The notes under the pieces: model-generated
Seen by the model: only the letters and a program-made list of their open reading frames with translations
Database searches by the model: none
Told to the model about the DNA's origin: nothing
Position numbers and translations under genes: made by a program
In this document: one piece after another, positions 8,063-16,930 of the stretch
Numbering within the stretch: the stretch's first letter is position 1
How the letters are laid out: each line of letters begins with the position of its first letter
Origin: Pseudomonadota bacterium
GTDB lineage: Bacteria; Pseudomonadota; Gammaproteobacteria; Burkholderiales; SG8-39
NCBI GenBank assembly: GCA_021848555.1
Contig: JAJZUN010000008.1
Location: 1 to 16,930 of the forward strand
Direction of reading: 5' to 3'
DNA length: 16,930 nucleotides

Positions 8063-8263
8063 GGTGTGTAGTAGCGTATAACCCTGTGGCTTCCTGTGGA
8101 CTAAATGGTTTTCTTCCGAACCGGCCATTCTGTCCACAAAGGATAAATAAAGACCCACAGGCTTATACACGCCAAAATTGCGCTATAACAACATGAAAAA
8201 AAACACAAATGAAAAGATATTCCCGGAAACGCCCGGCTTTATCATTATCATCAGGAAAATATA
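8063..8263. other. dnaA-dnaN intergenic region with DnaA-box-like cluster, oriC candidate
   Basis: This 201-bp non-coding gap contains TGTGGCTTC (8085-8093), TGTGGACTA (8095-8103), CTGTCCACA (8130-8138), AGACCCACA (8151-8159) and TTATACACG (8163-8171). The last is one mismatch from TTATNCACA and the others differ by two or more. The extended core CCTGTGG occurs twice in direct orientation (8083, 8093; 10 bp apart, about one helical turn) and once inverted (8155). An A/T-rich stretch runs from about 8172 to 8262, suitable as an unwinding element. The dnaN promoter must also lie here. TATAAC at 8184-8189 is a possible -10 but has no good -35. Confidence 0.45.
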
Positions 8264-9367
8264 ATGAATACTATTAAGATAAACAGGGAGACCTTGCTCG
8301 AGCCGCTGTACGCCGTTTCCGGCATTATCGAGCGCCGCCATACACTGCCCATTCTTTCCAATGTTTTGCTGGAACGCAATGACACAGAGATAACCATCGT
8401 CGCCACCGATATCGAAATTCAGATATCGGCGCGGGCCGTATGCGACAACCCCGGGGACGCCAAGGCCATCACCGTAGGCGCGAGAAAGCTGCTGGACATT
8501 CTGCGCGCCCTGCCTGAGCAATCGGAAGTGACGCTGGCTTTGCAGGAAAAGAAACTGCAGGTAAAAGCGGCCAAGAGCCGGTTCAACTTGCAGACCCTGC
8601 CGGCAGAGGACTTCCCTAAGCTGTCGCTGGCCGAGGGCGTCAGCACCAAGATGACGTTGCCGCAAAAAGTCCTGAAGCAGCTGTTCTTGTCGGTGCAGTA
8701 CGCCATGGCGCAACAGGACATCCGCTACTATCTTAACGGTCTGCTGTTCGTATCGACAGGCGACAAGATTACGGTCGTCGCGACAGACGGACACCGCCTG
8801 GCGCTGGCTAGCGCGGCGCACAAGACCGAGGGTACGCAGGAGGTCATTCTGCCGCGCAAGACGATCATTGAACTGTCCAAACTCCTGTCCGACAGCGACG
8901 ATCCGGTCGAGGTGGAATTGTCTCCCACGCAGGCGCGTTTCTCCTTCGGTGGTATCGTTCTAATTTCCAAACTGGTCGACGGCAAATTTCCCGATTACAC
9001 CCGGGTCATTCCGACAGCGCATAACAAGAAATTGCTGCTCAATCGGATAGTCTTGCTTCAAGCCCTGCAACGCGCCGCGATTCTGACCAATGAGAAGTTC
9101 AAGGGTGTGCGCTGGGTGCTTGTAGACGGCAGCCTGAAGATCATCTGCAGCAACAACGAGCAGGAGGAAGCGCAGGAGGAACTTGACGTTACCTATACCG
9201 GCGAGGCGCTGGACATAGGATTCAACGTCAACTACCTGCAAGATGTGCTCAACAACCTGGATTGCAGCGAAGTCGAATGCTCTCTGGGCGACGCGAATTC
9301 GAGCGCCCTCATTACTGTCCCGGGCAACGAAAATTTCAAGTACGTCGTGATGCCGATGCGTATCTGA
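8264..9367 (+). CDS. dnaN: DNA polymerase III subunit beta (sliding clamp)
   Basis: Ring-shaped dimeric clamp that tethers DNA polymerase III and other clamp-binding proteins to DNA. The 367-residue length and three repeated clamp domains are standard. Recognisable family segments include ERRHTLPILSNVLLE (about 23-37), VATDIEIQIS, FNLQTLPAEDFPKL, QQDIRYYLNGLLF, VVATDGHRLALAS, GKFPDYTRVIP, and the C-terminal tail YVVMPMRI that shapes the partner-binding cleft. The ATG has AGGA 7 nt upstream (8253-8256). It follows dnaA after 201 bp and precedes gyrB by 89 bp. recF, which often comes next, is not present here. Confidence 0.97.
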   Translation: MNTIKINRETLLEPLYAVSGIIERRHTLPILSNVLLERNDTEITIVATDIEIQISARAVCDNPGDAKAITVGARKLLDILRALPEQSEVTLALQEKKLQVKAAKSRFNLQTLPAEDFPKLSLAEGVSTKMTLPQKVLKQLFLSVQYAMAQQDIRYYLNGLLFVSTGDKITVVATDGHRLALASAAHKTEGTQEVILPRKTIIELSKLLSDSDDPVEVELSPTQARFSFGGIVLISKLVDGKFPDYTRVIPTAHNKKLLLNRIVLLQALQRAAILTNEKFKGVRWVLVDGSLKIICSNNEQEEAQEELDVTYTGEALDIGFNVNYLQDVLNNLDCSEVECSLGDANSSALITVPGNENFKYVVMPMRI

Positions 9368-9396
9368 GCTTGCAGCGCGCTTGATCGGTTGAGGAC

Positions 9397-9410
9397 GAGC
9401 GGGAACGCTC
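9397..9410 (+). terminator. Small hairpin between dnaN and gyrB
   Basis: GAGCG (9397-9401) and CGCTC (9406-9410) form a perfect 5-bp stem around a GGAA (GNRA-type) tetraloop, followed by CTTTCTC. The stem is short and the pyrimidine run contains C, so it is at best a weak terminator or attenuator ahead of gyrB. Confidence 0.25.
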
Positions 9411-9441
9411 CTTTCTCAGCCTTGGTTTCATCATTTTGTAG

Positions 9442-11883
<2,442 letters not shown>

Positions 11884-11931
11884 CGGAACCGCGGAAAAAC
11901 AACGCCGCGAGGCAGGGCGGGCCCGCCCCGA
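11884..11931. repeat. Inverted repeats between convergent gyrB and pilU
   Basis: The 48-bp gap between the two converging genes contains a perfect 14-bp palindrome GGGCGGGCCCGCCC (11915-11928) and a hairpin CGCGG (11890-11894) / CCGCG (11905-11909). Either could slow polymerase from both sides, and the second has a short A/T run in its loop. No T tract follows a stem on either strand, so classical intrinsic termination is not shown. Confidence 0.35.
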
Positions 11932-13068
11932 TCAAACGATGTTCAGGTGGTCGATGCCCGCGGTGATGTCGCGGTTCTGCGACTCCTTGCCGTGCAGTTT
12001 GATGTTGAGACGCAGATCGTTGACGGAGTCGGCGTTCCGCAGCGCGTCCTCGTAGCTGATCTTGCCCGCTTCGTACAGGTCGAACAGGGCCTGGTCGAAG
12101 GTCTGCATGCCAAGCTCGCGCGACTTCTTCATGATCTCTTTGATCTCGTGCACTTCTCCCTTGAAGATCAGATCGGCGATCAAAGGTGAATTGAGCATGA
12201 TCTCGATCGCGGCCGCGCGCCCCTTGCCCTCTTTCAGCGGGATCAGCCGCTGCGACACCAGCGCCTTGAGGTTGAGCGACAAGTCCATCAACAGCTGCGG
12301 CCGGCGTTCCTCGGGGAAGAAATTGATGATGCGGTCCAGCGCCTGATTGGCGCTGTTGGCGTGCAGCGTGCCCATGCACAGGTGGCCGGTCTCAGCGAAA
12401 GCGACGGCGTGCTCCATGGTTTCTTTCGAGCGGATTTCCCCGATCAGAATCACGTCGGGCGCCTGGCGCAGGGTATTGTGCAGCGCGGCCTCCCAGGACG
12501 CGGTGTCCACCCCTACCTCGCGCTGCGTGATCAGGCAATTGACGTGCGGGTGCACGTACTCGACCGGATCCTCGATGGTGATGATGTGACCGTAACTGTT
12601 GTGGTTGCGGTAACCGATCATGGCCGCCAGCGTGGTCGACTTGCCCGAGCCGGTGCCGCCCACCATGATCACCAGGCCGCGCTTGTTCATCACCACGTCC
12701 TTGAGCACCGGCGGCAGTCCCAGGTCCTCGAACTTCGGAATCGTGGTGGTGATCGTGCGCATCACCATGCCGATCTTGCCCTGCTGCACGAAGCAGTTCA
12801 CACGGAAGCGGCCGATCCCTGAGGGCGAGATGGCGAAGTTGCACTCTTTGGTCGCCTCGAACTCGGCCGCCTGCTTGTCGTTCATCATCGCACGCACCAG
12901 ATCGGCGGTGTGCTGGCCGGTGAGCTTTTGATCCATCACCGGCGTCATTTTTCCGTCCAGCTTCATCGCCGGCGGGAAGTCCGCGGTGATGAACAGGTCG
13001 GAACCCTTCTTGCTGAGCATCAAGCGCAGCAAGTCGTACATGAACTTGGTGGACTGACCGCTATCCAT
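11932..13068 (-). CDS. pilU: Type IV pilus retraction ATPase PilU
   Basis: Hexameric secretion-type ATPase at the cytoplasmic base of the type IV pilus. It is a PilT paralogue that assists retraction and generally depends on PilT. The N-terminal domain has KKGSDLFITADFPPAMKLDG (21-40). The motor domain has Walker A GGTGSGKST (137-145), the Asp box TIEDPVEYVH (164-173), Walker B DVILIGEIR (205-213) and the His box AETGHLCMGTLHANS (225-239). The 378-residue length and the long C-terminal extension after SYEDALRNADSVNDLRL distinguish it from PilT. The start ATG has GAGGTGA just upstream. It lies 121 bp downstream of pilT on the same strand, converges on gyrB, and no pilus structural genes are in view. 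Confidence 0.94.
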   Translation of the reverse strand: MDSGQSTKFMYDLLRLMLSKKGSDLFITADFPPAMKLDGKMTPVMDQKLTGQHTADLVRAMMNDKQAAEFEATKECNFAISPSGIGRFRVNCFVQQGKIGMVMRTITTTIPKFEDLGLPPVLKDVVMNKRGLVIMVGGTGSGKSTTLAAMIGYRNHNSYGHIITIEDPVEYVHPHVNCLITQREVGVDTASWEAALHNTLRQAPDVILIGEIRSKETMEHAVAFAETGHLCMGTLHANSANQALDRIINFFPEERRPQLLMDLSLNLKALVSQRLIPLKEGKGRAAAIEIMLNSPLIADLIFKGEVHEIKEIMKKSRELGMQTFDQALFDLYEAGKISYEDALRNADSVNDLRLNIKLHGKESQNRDITAGIDHLNIV

Positions 13069-13093
13069 ATTTCACCTCAATGGGAGTAACGTC

Positions 13094-13126
13094 AAAAAAA
13101 TCCCGGATTTCGCCTTGCCGGTCCGG
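13094..13126 (-). terminator. Candidate intrinsic terminator between pilT and pilU
   Basis: In the leftward transcript CCGGA (13126-13122) can pair with TCCGG (13107-13103) across a 14-nt loop. It is followed by GA and seven T residues (13100-13094). An alternative small hairpin, AAATC/GATTT, overlaps the same T tract. The stem is short but the T run is clear, so partial termination after pilT is plausible. Confidence 0.4.
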
Positions 13127-13190
13127 CCCGCTTCGCTGGTTCCCGCCCGCAGACGCGCCGAAAACGGTGTTCTGCGCGAACCGGTCCGGC
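13118..13190. repeat. Direct repeat CCGGTCCGGC in the pilT-pilU gap
   Basis: The 10-mer CCGGTCCGGC occurs at 13118-13127 and again at 13181-13190, the second copy ending within the pilT stop codon region. Each copy is nearly self-complementary. No function is evident. It may add to RNA folding downstream of pilT. Confidence 0.4.
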
Positions 13191-14233
13191 TAGCCGGGAA
13201 AAGTGTCTTTATTCGCTGCCTTGCTGCGCGCTTCCGCGACCGAGATCACGCCCTTCTTGACCAGGTCCTGCAGGTTCTGGTCCAGCGTCTGCATGCCGAA
13301 CTGCGCACCGGTCTGGATTGCGGAGTACATCTGCGCGATCTTGGCCTCGCGGATCAGGTTGTTGATGGCCGGCGTGCCTATCATGATTTCGTGCGCGGCG
13401 ACCCTGCCCGAACCGTCCTTGGTTTTCAGCAGGGTTTGCGAAATGATCGCCCGCAGGGAGGTGGAGATCATCGCGCGGATCATGTCCTTTTCCGCGGCCG
13501 GAAACACGTCGACGATACGGTCGATGGTCTTCGCCGCCGAACTGGTGTGCAGCGTGCCGAACACCAAGTGGCCGGTTTCCGCGCCGGACAGCGCCAGGCG
13601 GATGGTTTCCAGGTCGCGCATCTCGCCGACCAGGATCACATCCGGGTCCTGGCGCAGCGCGGATCTCAGCGCATTGTTGAACGACAAAGTGTGCGGACCG
13701 ACCTCGCGCTGGTTGATCAGGCATTTCTTCGATTCGTGCACAAACTCGATCGGATCCTCGATCGTGAGAATGTGCCCTTCCTCGGTTTCATTCTTGTGAT
13801 TGACCATCGCGGCCAGCGTGGTCGACTTGCCGGAGCCTGTCGGCCCGGTGACCAGCACCACGCCGCGCGGCTGGTCCGCGATCTGCTCGAAGATCTTCGG
13901 GCATTTGAGATCGGCAAGCGAAAGTATCTTGGACGGAATGGTCCGCATCACCGCGCCGGCGCCGCGGTTTTGCACAAACGCGTTGACGCGAAAACGCGCG
14001 AGCCCGGGGATGGCGAAGGAGAAGTCGCACTCGAGGTTCTCCTCGTAGAACTTGCGCTGGCCGTCGTTCATGATGTCATAAATCATGCCGTGGACGTCTT
14101 TATGGTCCATCGGCGGCAGGTTGATGCGCTTGATGTCGCCGTGCACCCGGATCATCGGCGGCAGGCCCGACGACAGATGCAGATCCGATGCCTTGTTCTT
14201 GACCACGAAGGCAAGCAGTTCAGAGATATCCAT
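13190..14233 (-). CDS. pilT: Type IV pilus retraction ATPase PilT
   Basis: Hexameric ATPase that disassembles the type IV pilus into pilins, driving retraction, twitching motility and DNA uptake. The N-terminus is MDISELLAFVVKNKASDLHL. The motor has Walker A GPTGSGKST (130-138), the Asp box TIEDPIEFVH (157-166), Walker B DVILVGEMRD (198-207) and the His box AETGHLVFGTLHTSS (218-232). The C-terminal retraction motif, usually AIRNLIRE, reads AINNLIRE (289-296). The 347-residue length is standard. The ATG has GGAG 9 nt upstream. It is divergent from yggS, a neighbourhood shared by many proteobacteria, and upstream of pilU. Confidence 0.96.
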   Translation of the reverse strand: MDISELLAFVVKNKASDLHLSSGLPPMIRVHGDIKRINLPPMDHKDVHGMIYDIMNDGQRKFYEENLECDFSFAIPGLARFRVNAFVQNRGAGAVMRTIPSKILSLADLKCPKIFEQIADQPRGVVLVTGPTGSGKSTTLAAMVNHKNETEEGHILTIEDPIEFVHESKKCLINQREVGPHTLSFNNALRSALRQDPDVILVGEMRDLETIRLALSGAETGHLVFGTLHTSSAAKTIDRIVDVFPAAEKDMIRAMISTSLRAIISQTLLKTKDGSGRVAAHEIMIGTPAINNLIREAKIAQMYSAIQTGAQFGMQTLDQNLQDLVKKGVISVAEARSKAANKDTFPG

Positions 14234-14334
14234 TTATAATTGCTCCATGCTGAGTGACGCGCCAGGCGAGGCTGCAACTGACCGAGTGGGTGCGATTCGT
14301 CGCCGGTTTCCCGCGTTCACGCCCGCTCCAAATT
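14234..14334. other. pilT-yggS divergent promoter region
   Basis: This 101-bp gap must supply the promoters for leftward pilT and rightward yggS. I saw no strong sigma-70 or sigma-54 pattern on either strand. The reading frame of yggS stays open back to a GTG at 14254, but the extension does not resemble the family. Confidence 0.4.
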
Positions 14335-15024
14335 ATGTCCTCAATCGAGAGTAACTTGCAAGTCGTACGGGAGCGCATCGCTGCGGCGGCGCGCGCGGCC
14401 GGGCGCGAGCCTGGCGATATCGCATTGCTTGCCGTAAGCAAGACGTTCGCGGCAAACGAGGTGCGCGCGGCGCATGCCGCGGGACAACGCGATTTCGGCG
14501 AGAACTATGTCCAGGAGGCTATGGGAAAAATTGTGGCATTGACCGACTTGCCTTTATGCTGGCACTTCATCGGTCCAATTCAGAGCAACAAGACGCGCGC
14601 TATCGCCGAGCATTTCGATTGGGTACACTCGGTCGATCGCGTGAAAATCGCGCAGCGTCTGGCTGAATCCCGCCCGGCGGGGCGGGAAGCCTTGGATGTC
14701 TGCCTGCAGGTGAACTTGAGCGGCGAGCAGAGCAAGAGCGGCGTGACGCCGGAGGGCGTGCGGCCACTGGCCGACGCGGTGCGCACCCTGCCTCGGCTCA
14801 GATTGCGCGGCTTGATGGCAATTCCGGAGCCGGGGGGCGATTTGTCGCTGCAGCGGCGCCGCTTCGCAGGTCTGCGGATGCTGCTTGAGCAGCTTAACGC
14901 CGTCGGGTTCGGGCTCGACACCCTGTCCATGGGCATGTCGCAGGACCTGGAGGCTGCCATCCTGGAAGGCGCCACCATCGTGCGCGTAGGCACCGCCATC
15001 TTCGGCGAAAGGAAGCAAGCGTGA
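14335..15024 (+). CDS. yggS: YggS family pyridoxal 5'-phosphate homeostasis protein
   Basis: Single-domain PLP-binding protein (PLPBP/COG0325), with a fold like the N-terminal domain of alanine racemase. It has no known enzymatic reaction and influences cellular PLP and amino acid pools. The PLP lysine is K36 in LLAVSKTF. FGENYVQEAMGKI (54-66), WHFIGPIQSNKTRAI and the C-terminal signature MGMSQDLEAAILEGATIVR with RVGTAIFGER are all present. The length is 229. ATG 14335 (MSSIESNLQVVRERI) matches family starts, although no clear Shine-Dalgarno sequence precedes it. Its TGA overlaps the GTG of proC, the common yggS-proC pairing that links PLP homeostasis with amino acid metabolism. Confidence 0.95.
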   Translation: MSSIESNLQVVRERIAAAARAAGREPGDIALLAVSKTFAANEVRAAHAAGQRDFGENYVQEAMGKIVALTDLPLCWHFIGPIQSNKTRAIAEHFDWVHSVDRVKIAQRLAESRPAGREALDVCLQVNLSGEQSKSGVTPEGVRPLADAVRTLPRLRLRGLMAIPEPGGDLSLQRRRFAGLRMLLEQLNAVGFGLDTLSMGMSQDLEAAILEGATIVRVGTAIFGERKQA

Positions 15025-15830
15025 ACATTACCTTCATCGGCGGTGGAAATATGGCGGCGGCGCTGATCGGCGGCCTACTCGGCAAGGGCCATGCCGCAGG
15101 CGGCATCCGCGTAGTCGAGCCTCAGGCCGAGGCGCGTGCGCGGCTTGCGGCGCAATTCGGTGTTGCGTGCCTGGACAGCGCGGTTGCGCCTTTGGGCGAA
15201 GCGGTGGTCCTGGCGGTCAAACCGCAGCAGATGCGCGCCGCCGCCGAGGCGCTGCGCCCGCGGCTTGCGCAGGAGCTGGTCATCACTATCGCGGCCGGCA
15301 TACGCCTGGTCGATCTGTCGCGCTGGCTTGGCGGCTACGCTACCCTGGTGCGTTGCATGCCGAATACGCCGGCGCTCATCGGCGCCGGAATCACCGGTCT
15401 GTACGCGAGCGCCGCGGTCGGCCCGGGGCAGCGCGCCCTGGCGGATTCGATTCTGGGCGCGGTGGGCGCAACCTTATGGGTGAAAGAGGAAGGCATGCTC
15501 GATCCGGTCACCGCGATTTCAGGCAGCGGCCCCGCTTACGTATTCTATTTCGTCGAGGCGGTGCAACAGGCGGCGCAGGAAATGGGCTTTTCCGCATCGG
15601 ACGCCAGAAAACTCGCGGTCGAGACCTTTGCCGGAGCGGCCCGACTCGCGGCGCAAAGCGAGGAGGACGTGGCGTTGCTGCGTCAGCGCGTTACTTCGAA
15701 AGGCGGCACCACCGAGCGCGCCCTTGCCAGCATGGACGCCGATCGGGTAAAGGAACTGATCGTCCGGGCGCTGCATGCCGCGAACCAGCGCGCGCACGAG
15801 TTGGGCGAGCAGCTGGGCGCCGACGAATGA
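15021..15830 (+). CDS. proC: Pyrroline-5-carboxylate reductase
   Basis: Catalyses NAD(P)H-dependent reduction of 1-pyrroline-5-carboxylate to L-proline, the last step of proline synthesis, in the cytosol as an oligomer. The N-terminal Rossmann fold has ITFIGGGNMAAALIGGLLG (3-21) and VVLAVKPQQM. The dimerisation domain carries the family signature AISGSGPAYVFYFVEAV (about 164-180) and VTSKGGTTERALASMDADR (about 223-241). The length of 269 residues equals the E. coli enzyme. The start is GTG at 15021, overlapping the yggS stop by 4 nt (GTGA), with AAGGA about 7 nt upstream. Confidence 0.96.
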   Translation: MNITFIGGGNMAAALIGGLLGKGHAAGGIRVVEPQAEARARLAAQFGVACLDSAVAPLGEAVVLAVKPQQMRAAAEALRPRLAQELVITIAAGIRLVDLSRWLGGYATLVRCMPNTPALIGAGITGLYASAAVGPGQRALADSILGAVGATLWVKEEGMLDPVTAISGSGPAYVFYFVEAVQQAAQEMGFSASDARKLAVETFAGAARLAAQSEEDVALLRQRVTSKGGTTERALASMDADRVKELIVRALHAANQRAHELGEQLGADE

Positions 15831-15920
15831 AGCGCCGTCGGCCGCGCCCCCGCGCACTACCTAGGGAAGCCAACCGGCAACGCCCCCGCAGGCCATTCAC
15901 GTATTCACCGGGAAACATTG

Positions 15921-16493
15921 ATGCTTAGCCAAATTCTGCATTTCCTGCTCGACACGATATTCGGCTTTTTTGTATTCGTGTTGCTGGCGCGCTTCTATCT
16001 GCAGCTCATGCGCGCACCGTTCCGCAACCCCTTGGGACAATTCGTTTCCGCTTTGACCAACTGGCTGGTGTTGCCGGCGCGGCGCTTCATTCCCGGACTG
16101 TTCGGCGTGGATTGGGCGAGTTTCCTGCTTGCCTGGCTGATCGAGGCTCTGCTTCTGTTCCTGCTTTACCTGCTCAGGGGCGGGGGCGTCGCCACCGGTT
16201 CGGGGATGGTGATGGGCGTTCTGGTAAGCTTGAGCCTGCTCGAGCTGGCGCGCTTCAGCCTGTACCTGCTGATCGGGGTGATCCTGATTCAGGCTGTGAT
16301 CAGCTGGATCAATCCGTATGCGCCGCTGGCCCCGCTGTTCAATACGCTTACCGCCCCCTTCCTGCGGCCGTTCCGGCGCCTGATTCCGCCGATCGGCAAT
16401 GTCGACCTGTCGCCCTTGTTCGCGTTGGTCGCGGCGCAACTGCTGCTGATCCCGCTCGAATACCTTGCGCGTTCGGTGGCCGCGCTGTTTTGA
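15921..16493 (+). CDS. yggT: YggT family integral membrane protein
   Basis: Small polytopic inner-membrane protein of the YGGT family. Its exact function is not settled, though links to osmotic stress and, in distant relatives, cell division or envelope assembly have been proposed. Two tandem YGGT units are visible. The first is around residues 1-75 (LARFYLQLMRAPFRNPLGQF, PARRFIPGLFGVDW). The second is around 110-190 (LLIGVILIQAVISWINPYAP, TAPFLRPFRRLIPPIGNVDL, SPLFALVAAQLLLIPLEYL). The length of 190 fits the two-unit form. ATG 15921 has GGGA 8 nt upstream; a TTG three bases earlier is possible. The stop overlaps the TTG of the next gene. Confidence 0.93.
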   Translation: MLSQILHFLLDTIFGFFVFVLLARFYLQLMRAPFRNPLGQFVSALTNWLVLPARRFIPGLFGVDWASFLLAWLIEALLLFLLYLLRGGGVATGSGMVMGVLVSLSLLELARFSLYLLIGVILIQAVISWINPYAPLAPLFNTLTAPFLRPFRRLIPPIGNVDLSPLFALVAAQLLLIPLEYLARSVAALF

Positions 16494-16786
16494 ACTGGTA
16501 TGAGTTCACGCGCGACGGCGTCGCGATCCACGTCCACGCTCAGCCTGGCGCCAAGCGCACCGAGATAGCCGGTTTGCACGGCGATTGCATCAAAGTGCGT
16601 CTCGCATCGCCCCCGGTGGACGGCAAAGCCAACGCATGCCTGATCGAATTTCTCGCCCGGCGCCTGGGGGTGAGGCGAAACCAGGTCAGCATCACCCGCG
16701 GCACCAGCGGGCGCCGCAAAACCGTGTTGGTGACTGTGGCCGGACTGCAGCCGACGATGCTGCTGGAGCAGGCCGGCGCGGACTAG
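16490..16786 (+). CDS. DUF167 (YggU/UPF0235) family protein
   Basis: Small cytosolic protein of the YggU/DUF167 family with no established biochemical role. The family core is intact: VHAQPGAKRTEIAGLHGD (15-32), IKVRLASPPVDGKANACLIE (34-53) with the signature PPVDGKAN, and FLARRLGVRRNQVSITRGTS followed by GRRKTVLVTV. The 98-residue length is normal. The start is TTG at 16490, overlapping the yggT TGA as TTGA; it gives MNWYEF, matching the usual (M)WY N-terminus. The frame stays open far upstream inside yggT, but that part is out of frame with yggT and is not a real extension. Co-localisation with yggS, proC and yggT is widely conserved. Confidence 0.9.
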   Translation: MNWYEFTRDGVAIHVHAQPGAKRTEIAGLHGDCIKVRLASPPVDGKANACLIEFLARRLGVRRNQVSITRGTSGRRKTVLVTVAGLQPTMLLEQAGAD

Positions 16787-16833
16787 AACCGAGCGGGTTC
16801 GCGGGTGATCCGTCCTGCCGGGCCGCGCAGGGC

Positions 16834-16930
16834 CTAGCCGGCGCCTGCGTCGTAGACGATCTGGCCCTGCAGCAGCGTGTAGCGGACCTTGCCGGGCAGT
16901 TCGATGCCGAGGAAGGGCGTGTTCTTGCCC
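16834..16930 (-). CDS. pyrC: Dihydroorotase-like amidohydrolase, C-terminal end only
   Basis: Only the last 32 or so codons are inside the window, ending at TAG (16834-16836). The translated tail includes GKNTPFLGIELPGKVRYTLL followed by QGQIVYDAGAG. The pattern K-N-[TS]-P-F-L-G followed by a hydrophobic strand and a G-x-[IV]-V-Y end is typical of the C-terminus of class I (about 430-residue) dihydroorotases, which act in pyrimidine synthesis. Metal ligands lie outside the window. A pseudo-dihydroorotase (PyrC') or another cyclic amidohydrolase such as a hydantoinase or allantoinase cannot be excluded. It converges on the DUF167 gene with a 47-bp gap. Confidence 0.7.
   Translation of the reverse strand, partial: GKNTPFLGIELPGKVRYTLLQGQIVYDAGAG

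Noticed and set aside
11915..11928. Perfect palindrome GGGCGGGCCCGCCC as an operator or attachment site
   Set aside because: It lies between convergent gene ends in G+C-rich sequence, is a single copy, and has no integrase or regulator nearby. A role in transcription ending is the simplest reading.
13115..14239. A 374-codon plus-strand open frame opposite pilT
   Set aside because: Shadow of pilT; composition is typical of a reverse-complement translation and it has no recognisable motifs.
14254..14334. Upstream GTG start for YggS
   Set aside because: The added residues do not match the family and would place coding sequence across the pilT-yggS promoter region.
16112..16489. Long N-terminal extension of the DUF167 protein
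   Set aside because: It overlaps yggT in another frame. The DUF167 family begins at the (M)WY segment, which matches the TTG at 16490.

Overview
This is a G+C-rich bacterial chromosome segment that carries the conserved dnaA neighbourhood, almost certainly from a betaproteobacterium. The main evidence is the divergent arrangement of rpmH-rnpA-yidD-yidC-mnmE (leftward) and dnaA-dnaN-gyrB (rightward), a Gram-negative-type GyrB of about 808 residues, YidC with a large periplasmic domain, dnaN followed directly by gyrB without recF, and a pilT/pilU plus yggS-proC-yggT-DUF167 cluster. The taxonomic call is an inference from gene order and protein character. No rRNA is present to confirm it.

Layout from left to right. 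Positions 1-1681, minus strand: two permeases of a branched-chain amino acid (Liv/HAAT-type) ABC importer, livM cut by the window edge and livH upstream of it, joined by an ATGA overlap. Positions 1848-2612, minus: tam, trans-aconitate 2-methyltransferase. Positions 2764-6545, minus: mnmE, yidC, yidD, rnpA and rpmH (rpmH is transcribed first). These genes cover tRNA wobble modification, membrane protein insertion, the RNase P protein and ribosomal protein L34. Positions 6546-6724: divergent control region with a perfect DnaA box, a strong rpmH promoter candidate and a dnaA promoter candidate. Positions 6725-11883, plus: dnaA, dnaN and gyrB. The 201-bp gap between dnaA and dnaN holds several degenerate DnaA-box-like sites and an A/T-rich stretch. 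The two gaps flanking dnaA are therefore the best candidates for oriC.

Positions 11932-14233, minus: pilU and pilT, the paired retraction ATPases of type IV pili, oriented against the rightward replication fork if the origin is at dnaA. Positions 14335-16786, plus: yggS (PLP homeostasis), proC (last step of proline synthesis), yggT (membrane protein) and a DUF167 protein, a conserved cluster with two 4-nt stop/start overlaps. Positions 16834-16930, minus: the C-terminal end of a dihydroorotase-like amidohydrolase.

I found no mobile element, CRISPR array, tRNA, rRNA, defence cassette or unfamiliar multi-gene system. Nearly all coding space is filled by recognisable housekeeping genes and no gene-free gap exceeds about 300 bp. 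The points worth a second look are small: the origin architecture, the very short predicted dnaA leader, repeated 4-nt overlaps with non-ATG starts (one of which decides the start of the 44-residue rpmH product's downstream neighbour), a substitution in the PilT AIRNLIRE motif, and a candidate terminator between pilT and pilU.
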